Below, piece by piece: positions 57,099-62,293 of a stretch of DNA of 64,000 bases. The stretch covers positions 2,914,001 through 2,978,000 of the forward strand of contig NZ_CP101464.1 of the NCBI RefSeq assembly GCF_024362365.1, written 5' to 3'. The notes under the pieces are model-generated. The model searched no databases. It saw nothing but the letters and a program-made list of their open reading frames with translations, and was not told the origin of the DNA. The stretch's first letter is position 1, and every line of letters starts with the position of its first letter. Made by a program: the position numbers and the translations under genes. Source of the stretch: Janibacter sp. CX7 (GTDB taxonomy: Bacteria; Actinomycetota; Actinomycetes; Actinomycetales; Dermatophilaceae).

Positions 57099-58397
57099 AT
57101 GACTGCACCCACCGCTGCCCGCGACCTCGACGTCGTGCTTGTCGGAGCCACCGGCTTCGTCGGTCGACTCACCGCGGCGCACCTGCGCGACCACGCCCCC
57201 GACGGCCTGCGCGTCGCCCTCGCCGGACGCTCGCGGGACAAGCTCGACGCCCTCGCCGCCGAGCTCGGTGACGCCGCCGCCACGTGGCCGCGGGTCGTCG
57301 TCGACGTCTCCGACCCCGCCGCCTGCGCGGACCTCGCCGCCCGCACGCGCGTCCTCGTGACCACGGTCGGCCCCTATGCCGCCTACGGGCGCGAGCTCGT
57401 CAAGGCCTGCGCCGTCGCCGGCACGCACTACGCCGACCTCACCGGCGAGGTGCTCTTCGTCCGTGACTCCGCCGAGGCCTTCCACGAGGTGGCCCAGCGC
57501 TCCGGCGCCCGGGTCGTCCACTCGTGCGGCTTCGACTCGATCCCCTCGGACATCGGCGTCTGGGAGACGGCCCGGGTCGCCCGCGAGGAGGGCGCCGGCG
57601 AGCTGACCGACACGGTGCTCTTCGTGCGCCGCCTGCGCGGCGGCCTCTCCGGCGGCACGATCGACTCGATGCGCCGGCAGACGATCGCCGCGCGCGAGTC
57701 CGTCGAGGACCGACGCGTCATCAACGACCCCTACGGCCTGAGCCCCGACCGCGCCGCCGAGCCGACGAGCGCCGACCGGGCCGAGATCGCCCCGACGACC
57801 ACCGAGCACTCGCGGGTGCGCTCGGCGCTCGGCAAGGTCGGCTCCCGGCTGCCGGTGCGCCGCACCGCCGACGGTCACTGGACCGGCCCCTTCATCATGG
57901 CGTCGTACAACACGCGCATCGTGCGCCGGAGCAATGCCCTGCTCGGCTGGGCCTACGGCCGTGCCTTCCGCTACCACGAGGTGACCGACTTCGGCAGCCG
58001 CGCGAAGTCCCCCTTCGCCGCCACCGGCATGACCGCCGGCCTGCTCGGTCTCGTCGCTGGCCTGTCCTTCGCGCCGACCCGTCGGGTCGTCGACCGCTTC
58101 CTGCCCGAGCCGGGCGAGGGTCCGGACGAGCAGACGCGGGTCAACGGGCGCTTCACGATGGAGGTCGTCGCCTCCACGACCGGTGGCGCGCAGTACGCGA
58201 CGACGGTCGCGGCCAAGGCCGACCCCGGCTACAACGGCACGGCGATCATGCTCGGCCAGGCCGCGCTGTGCCTCGCCCAGGACGACCTGACGAGCGAAGG
58301 GGGCGTGCTCACCCCCGCGGTCGCGATGGCCGCCCCGCTCATCGAGCGCCTGCGGGCGCAGGACTTCACCATCGAGACCCGGCGCATCGACGCCTGA
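57099..58397 (+). CDS. saccharopine dehydrogenase-like NADP-binding protein (trans-acting enoyl reductase type)
   Basis: A 432-residue protein. LDVVLVGATGFVGRLTAAHL is the Rossmann NADP loop, and VLVTTVGPYAAYGRELVKAC and THYADLTGEVLFV are the conserved family blocks. A large insertion with SCGFDSIPSDIGVW follows. This architecture matches the mycobacterial trans-acting enoyl reductase/Rv2449c group rather than true saccharopine dehydrogenase. A lipid or polyketide reductase role is possible; the substrate is unknown. It ends before a strong double hairpin. Confidence 0.82.
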   Translation: MTAPTAARDLDVVLVGATGFVGRLTAAHLRDHAPDGLRVALAGRSRDKLDALAAELGDAAATWPRVVVDVSDPAACADLAARTRVLVTTVGPYAAYGRELVKACAVAGTHYADLTGEVLFVRDSAEAFHEVAQRSGARVVHSCGFDSIPSDIGVWETARVAREEGAGELTDTVLFVRRLRGGLSGGTIDSMRRQTIAARESVEDRRVINDPYGLSPDRAAEPTSADRAEIAPTTTEHSRVRSALGKVGSRLPVRRTADGHWTGPFIMASYNTRIVRRSNALLGWAYGRAFRYHEVTDFGSRAKSPFAATGMTAGLLGLVAGLSFAPTRRVVDRFLPEPGEGPDEQTRVNGRFTMEVVASTTGGAQYATTVAAKADPGYNGTAIMLGQAALCLAQDDLTSEGGVLTPAVAMAAPLIERLRAQDFTIETRRIDA

Positions 58398-58412
58398 CGC
58401 TCCCCGGACTCC

Positions 58413-58485
58413 GCATTGCCCAAGGGCAATGCAGCAGGGCGGCGACCTGAGGCCGCATTGCCGTTGGGCAATGCGGCCTCAGGTC
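58413..58485. terminator. doubled hairpin between convergent genes
   Basis: Hairpin 1: GCATTGCCC-AA-GGGCAATGC (58413-58432). Hairpin 2: a 19-bp perfect stem (58444-58462 with 58467-58485) with a GTTG loop, containing the same CCGCATTGCC core; the core repeats with a period of 42 bp. It lies between the convergent genes ending at 58397 and 58503 and should terminate both. No T-run follows. Confidence 0.8.
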
Positions 58486-58502
58486 GTGCGAAGGGGGGAA
58501 GG

Positions 58503-59597
58503 TCAGGACTCGTCGAGGCGGGCCTGCGGCACGGGGGCGTCGGTGCCCTCGGCGCGCACGTCGCGGTGCCAGGACTCGGTGCGATAGCGGGTGACCCAGC
58601 CCATCGACGCATAGATCCCGTCGGCGCCGGTCGGGCTGTCGGCGTCGACCTCGAGCGAGACGCGGTTGCGGCCGCGGCGAGCGGTGTCGGCGATGACGGC
58701 GTGGAGCAGCGACTTGGCCACCCCGCGACCGCGGGCCAGGCGGTGGACGCCGATGTAGTCGATGTAGGTGCCCTCGTGGCCGTCGGCGTCCTCGGGCAGC
58801 ACCGCTGCGGCCACGGCGCCGCCGGGCACCCACTGGCCCTCGATCTCGATGTCGGCGATCCACCAGTGGTCCCACCGGTGGCCGGGCGCCTCGCGCAGCC
58901 GCGAGAGGAACTCCGGGAAGGACTCGCGATAGGAGTTGAAGTGGTCGGCGAAGGACTCCTCGATCATCCGGTAGACCGCCTGCAGGTCCGCCGCGACCGG
59001 GGTGCCGTCCTCGCGGCGCGCGACCTGGCGCACGACGACGCCCTCGCGGGTCTCGGCGAGCTCGGCGTCGCCGGGACCGATGGGCCGGCTCATCTGCAGC
59101 CACCGACGCGCGCGGGTGAAGCCGGCCGGCTCGAGCATGCTGCGCAGGCGGTCGTCGTCCTCGTGCACCGACACGTCGAGCCGGGTGCCTCCGAGCCCGC
59201 GCCCGCGGGAGATGCGCAGCGCGACCGCCTCGGCCCAGGCGAGCAGCGAGGCCGCGAGCGCCTGACCGTCCTCGCGACCGAGCGCCGGGTCAGCGGTCAG
59301 GTCGACGTTGGACCGGCCGGCCGCCCGGTCGTGCACCCGGGCCCACACCCGGATCGCACCCTGCGGATCAGCGACGACGACCTGACGACGGGTCCACGAG
59401 CCCTCACCGACGGCCTCGCCGGCGACGAGCTCGGCCTCGACGGCACCGGAGCCGTCGACCGCCCGCTTGGCCGACGAGACGAGCGCGATGAGCTCGTCGA
59501 CGTCGGTCTCGTCGGGCACCCGGGTCGTCCAGCCCTCGGGCAGGTCCTCCGGGACGATCGGGAGGAAGCCGGTCTGGTTGCGGGGGCCGCCGCTCAC
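58503..59597 (-). CDS. two-domain GNAT acetyltransferase
   Basis: A 364-residue protein with two GNAT-like halves, as in mycothiol synthase and related enzymes. The N-terminal half (LPIVPEDLPEGWTTRVPDET) is degenerate. The C-terminal half keeps the acetyl-CoA loop (HRLARGRGVAKSLLHAV) and GIYASMGWVTRYRTESW. Strand TYIDYIGVHRLARGRG is typical. The substrate is unknown. GTG at 59597 overlaps the stop of the enoyl-CoA hydratase gene. Confidence 0.8.
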   Translation of the reverse strand: MSGGPRNQTGFLPIVPEDLPEGWTTRVPDETDVDELIALVSSAKRAVDGSGAVEAELVAGEAVGEGSWTRRQVVVADPQGAIRVWARVHDRAAGRSNVDLTADPALGREDGQALAASLLAWAEAVALRISRGRGLGGTRLDVSVHEDDDRLRSMLEPAGFTRARRWLQMSRPIGPGDAELAETREGVVVRQVARREDGTPVAADLQAVYRMIEESFADHFNSYRESFPEFLSRLREAPGHRWDHWWIADIEIEGQWVPGGAVAAAVLPEDADGHEGTYIDYIGVHRLARGRGVAKSLLHAVIADTARRGRNRVSLEVDADSPTGADGIYASMGWVTRYRTESWHRDVRAEGTDAPVPQARLDES

Positions 59598-60403
59598 GGG
59601 ACCATCCGTCGCTGACGGGGCAGGAAGTCGGGGGACTCCTTGCGGGCATTGGCCGCTCGTGCCCGAGCGGCGTTGGGCCCGAAGAGCAGGGGCAGCTGCT
59701 CCCTTCGCTCACGGGCGAAGGTGTAGCGCGGGCTGCGGTTCCACGTGCCGTCGAAGAGCCGCTTGGTCGCGGCGAGCGCGTCCGGCGAACGGGTCGCCAG
59801 CTGCTGCGCGAGCTCGGTGGCCGCGGCCACGGGGTCGGCGGCGACCTCGGTCGCGAGCCCGAGCTCGTGCGCCCGGGTCCCCGAGATCTTGTCGGCGGTC
59901 ATCGTCAGCTTCTTCGCCACGTCGATGCCGACGAGCTCCGAGAGGGCCTGCACGCCGGACATGTCGGGGATGATCCCCCAGCGGCCCTCGAGCACCGACC
60001 ACGTCGCCTCGGGATGGGTGATGCGGAAGTCGGCAGCAAGCGCGATCTGCAGCCCGCCACCGAGGCAGTGCCCGCTCACGGCCGCGATGACCGGCACGGG
60101 CAGGCGGCGCAGCGCCCACGGCGCCTCCTGGAAGGTGTTGGTCCCCCGCCACGGCCGCGGGACGAAGCGCGACGCGATCGCCGACGGCTTCTTCATCGCC
60201 GAGCCGAAGTCGAGCCCGGCGCAGAAGGAGTCCCCCTCCCCCGAGACGACGACGGCCCGCAGCCGTCGGTCGGAGCGCAGCCCGTGGGCCGCCGCGGCGA
60301 GGTCGTCGAGCATGTCGAGCGTCAGCGCGTTGAGCTTGTCGGGCCGGGACAGGCGCACGTGTCCGATGCCGTCCTGGATGGTCGTCGTGATGTGCCGGGG
60401 CAT
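59594..60403 (-). CDS. enoyl-CoA hydratase/isomerase family protein
   Basis: A 269-residue crotonase-fold protein. DGIGHVRLSRPDKLNALT opens the fold. VISGHCLGGGLQIALAADFRITHPEATWSVLEGRWGIIPD in outline contains the oxyanion-hole glycines and the position of the second catalytic residue (Glu/Asp). The size matches family members of the EchA type. The CoA substrate cannot be named. It begins 7 bases after TAGTCT and is coupled to the GNAT gene downstream. Confidence 0.88.
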   Translation of the reverse strand: MPRHITTTIQDGIGHVRLSRPDKLNALTLDMLDDLAAAAHGLRSDRRLRAVVVSGEGDSFCAGLDFGSAMKKPSAIASRFVPRPWRGTNTFQEAPWALRRLPVPVIAAVSGHCLGGGLQIALAADFRITHPEATWSVLEGRWGIIPDMSGVQALSELVGIDVAKKLTMTADKISGTRAHELGLATEVAADPVAAATELAQQLATRSPDALAATKRLFDGTWNRSPRYTFARERREQLPLLFGPNAARARAANARKESPDFLPRQRRMVP

Positions 60404-60410
60404 GGCCCCA

Positions 60411-60416
60411 AGACTA
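60411..60416 (-). promoter_or_regulatory. -10 box of a probable leaderless promoter (enoyl-CoA hydratase)
   Basis: TAGTCT on the minus strand is followed by 7 bases and the ATG at 60403. Confidence 0.55.
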
Positions 60417-60432
60417 GGTGGGTCCGGGGACG

Positions 60433-60466
60433 ACGGAAGGGCCCCGTCCGAGGACGGGACCCTTCC
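60433..60466 (-). terminator. hairpin terminator of the anchored Ser/Thr-rich protein gene
   Basis: CGGAAGGG (60433-60440) pairs with CCCTTCCG (60459-60466) and CCCGTCC with GGACGGG just inside, with one mismatched pair between the two segments. It lies 50 bases after the stop at 60518 and before the next promoter. Confidence 0.65.
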
Positions 60467-60517
60467 GGTCGTGGCGGGGACGCGGGTGCGCCGCCGCGTG
60501 GGCGGGGTGCTCCCGGG

Positions 60518-61300
60518 TCAGACCGCCTTGAGGAGCTGGTCGAGGATGCCCGAGACCTCCGAGGCGGACTTCGACGTCGCCGAGGTCACCAGGTAGGTCG
60601 TGCCACCCGCCTCGCCGGCGCACTGCGTCGTCGAGGAGAGCTTGCCGCAGTGGTTGTCGCCGACCTTTTCGTCGCCGTCCCAGATGGCCTCGAAGTCGGC
60701 CGGCTTGACGCCCTCGCCGATGACGACGGAGATCGTGTCCGAGCCCTTGGTGTAGACGGCCGTCTGCTGGCCGCTGTTGTCGCTCGTCGTGCCACGCTTC
60801 CAGCCGTCGAACTCCTCGGGGAACTCAGCGGTGCCGCCACCGGCGGTGGAGGAGGACGAGGTCTCGGAGGTCGGCTCGCTCGTCGACGAGGTGGTCGGCT
60901 CGCTCGTCGTCTCGGAGGTCGGCTCCGTGGTCGAGGACTCGGTGCTGCTCTCGCTGGTCGACTCGCTCGTCGTGGTCGACGAGCTCGACTCGTCGTCGTC
61001 ACGGTTGGCGATGACGAAGCCACCGATGCAGCACAGGACCACGACGAGGGCGATGACGCCGGCGATGGCGGCGATCAGGCCCTTGCTGCGGCTCTTCTTC
61101 GGCGGCTCACCCGGGCCACCGGACATGCCGTAGGGCTGGCCGGGGCCACCGGGACCAGCAGGACCACCGGGGCCGCCGCCGTAGCCCTGGCCGGGCTGGC
61201 CCTGCCCGAACTGCCCGGAGGGCGGCTGGGTCTGGCCGAAGGAACCGCCCGGGGGCGGAGGGACGTTCGGGCCGCTCGGACCCCCTGCTGGTGTGGACAT
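60518..61300 (-). CDS. single-pass membrane protein with Ser/Thr-rich extracellular stalk
   Basis: A 260-residue protein in four parts. A Gly/Pro/Gln-rich cytoplasmic N-terminus (about 1-70) precedes a basic KKSRSKG and one helix (about 75-97, GLIAAIAGVIALVVVLCCIGGFV). A low-complexity Ser/Thr/Glu stalk follows (about 100-155), then a C-terminal domain of about 100 residues with two Cys (NHCGK, TQCAG). The layout resembles actinobacterial surface or DUF4878/Mpr-like proteins; the family was not identified. Its start is 6 bases after CACGAT, a leaderless-type box. Confidence 0.7.
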   Translation of the reverse strand: MSTPAGGPSGPNVPPPPGGSFGQTQPPSGQFGQGQPGQGYGGGPGGPAGPGGPGQPYGMSGGPGEPPKKSRSKGLIAAIAGVIALVVVLCCIGGFVIANRDDDESSSSTTTSESTSESSTESSTTEPTSETTSEPTTSSTSEPTSETSSSSTAGGGTAEFPEEFDGWKRGTTSDNSGQQTAVYTKGSDTISVVIGEGVKPADFEAIWDGDEKVGDNHCGKLSSTTQCAGEAGGTTYLVTSATSKSASEVSGILDQLLKAV

Positions 61301-61335
61301 GAGCCAATCGTGGCACAGCCGGTGCGCACGACGCG

Positions 61336-61410
61336 GCGAAGGGCGGAACTCCCCCTGTCGAGTTCCGCCCTTCGCGTCGGTCCGGAACCCCCCTGCAGGC
61401 TCCGGACCGG
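61336..61410 (+). ncRNA. probable 6C RNA
   Basis: Two adjacent stem-loops with C-runs in the loops. Hairpin 1: a 15-bp perfect stem (61336-61350 with 61361-61375), loop starting CCCCC, with stem top GGAACT/AGTTCC. Hairpin 2: GGTCCGGA/TCCGGACC (61379-61386 with 61401-61408), loop with CCCCCC. Two stem-loops with runs of about six C define the 6C RNA of actinobacteria, reported as a small transcript with its own terminator. A third stem (GGTGTCGG/CCGACACC, 61409-61416 with 61439-61446) follows. The call rests on pattern recognition without a covariance search. Confidence 0.65.
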
Positions 61411-61453
61411 TGTCGGGGGTGGCGTCCCCTGTGCCCTTCCGACACCGACAAAC

Positions 61454-61593
61454 CTATGGATGTGCTGGGAACCGGTCGATGGGGAGAAGTACCCATCCGA
61501 CCCGGGGGCTGGCCCCCGGGCGCCTCATCGGGCGAAGGGAGGCTGCCTCGAGTCAAAGACACAGCGCGTGAGCGAACACGCGCTGTGTCTTTG
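61454..61593. other. structured gene-free stretch ending in a strong hairpin
   Basis: Between the 6C-like hairpins and the palindromic element are GATGGG/CCCATC, the palindrome CCCGGGGGC-TG-GCCCCCGGG (61501-61520), and a 17-bp perfect stem (61554-61570 with 61577-61593) that begins CAAAGACACAG and ends CTGTGTCTTTG. The last is the best intrinsic terminator in the window because it has a short T-run at its 3' end on the plus strand. It may end the 6C transcript or a separate small RNA. No protein gene is evident in 61301-61802. Confidence 0.55.
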
Positions 61594-61636
61594 TCCGAGA
61601 GGGGGCGTCGGTGGGCGGAGGGCCAAGGGAGCCGCA

Positions 61637-61741
61637 GGACGAAGGGGGATGGCTGCGCACATCAAGCCGAAGTCAGGCACGACAACCGCCGGCGAAGAGG
61701 AGAACGAAGGACTTCGGCGGGCGCAGCCGCCCCCCTTCGTC
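61637..61741. repeat. long palindromic extragenic element, copy 2
   Basis: The outer arms 61637-61658 and 61721-61741 pair over 20 positions with one small bulge (GGACGAAGGGGG and GGCTGCGC parts). The inner arms GCCGAAGTC (61666-61674) and GACTTCGGC (61710-61718) pair perfectly. The interior shares ACGACAA and ACGAAGGACTTCGGC with the element at 26252-26348, while the outer arms are unrelated in sequence. Confidence 0.75.
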
Positions 61742-61768
61742 CGGAGGCCAGCAGTCGTCCCCCGTCGC

Positions 61769-61806
61769 CCGGAGGGACGCACCTCAGCCGGAGGGACGCA
61801 CCTCAG
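61769..61806. repeat. 19-bp tandem duplication spanning a stop codon
   Basis: CCGGAGGGACGCACCTCAG occurs at 61769-61787 and 61788-61806. The second copy contains the TGA stop (61803-61805, minus strand) of the SRPBCC gene, and the first repeats it downstream. Confidence 0.9.
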
Positions 61807-62279
61807 CGCGCCTCGAGCAGCTCCTTGAGCCGGCGCAGGGTGACGGCCATGCCCGCCTCCATCTCGCGGTCGAAGTCGGAGACGCCACCGAGCACCTTGT
61901 CCTGCAGGGTGCGCGAGATCTGCGTCGTGCCCTGCGGGGCCTCGCGGCGGTGGGTCACGGTCGTGCCACCCGCGGCCGAGGGCGCGAGCTCGAAGGACCA
62001 GATCGTCGCGTTGTCCTTGACCCGGAAGGCGTAGTCGCGCGCGCGCTCGAAGCGCACGACCTTGGCGCGGGTCGGCCAGAGCAGCGGACCGCGACGGTTG
62101 ATGTTGATCGTGCGCGTGCCGAGCCCGACGGGGGCCGTACCCACGACGTGGGTGCGCACCACCTGATCGGACAGTCCGGCGAGGGCTCGCGGATCGGTGA
62201 TGACCGCCCAGACCTGCTCGGGCGTGGCATCGATGTCGGTCGTGGACTCCAGGAGCGGGGCGTTCTGCGTCGTCGTCAT
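61803..62279 (-). CDS. SRPBCC family protein
   Basis: A 158-residue START/polyketide-cyclase-like protein. LESTTDIDATPEQVWAVITDP is the first strand-helix unit. VKDNATIWSFELAPSAAGGTTVTHRREAPQG lies in the sheet in outline, and the long C-terminal helix is VSDFDREMEAGMAVTLRRLKELL. The ligand is unknown. The start at 62279 follows a -10 box that overlaps the stop codon of the upstream MMPL gene. The 3' end lies in a tandem duplication. Confidence 0.83.
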   Translation of the reverse strand: MTTTQNAPLLESTTDIDATPEQVWAVITDPRALAGLSDQVVRTHVVGTAPVGLGTRTININRRGPLLWPTRAKVVRFERARDYAFRVKDNATIWSFELAPSAAGGTTVTHRREAPQGTTQISRTLQDKVLGGVSDFDREMEAGMAVTLRRLKELLEAR

Positions 62280-62287
62280 GCGACCCG

Positions 62288-62293
62288 ACCCTA
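62288..62293 (-). promoter_or_regulatory. -10 box of a probable leaderless promoter overlapping the MMPL stop
   Basis: TAGGGT on the minus strand starts with the TAG stop codon of the MMPL gene and precedes the ATG at 62279 by 8 bases. Confidence 0.5.

Noticed and set aside
61454..61593. 4.5S/SRP RNA, tmRNA or RNase P RNA
   Set aside because: None of their conserved cores, such as the GGTCAGG..GGAAGG region of SRP RNA, is present.
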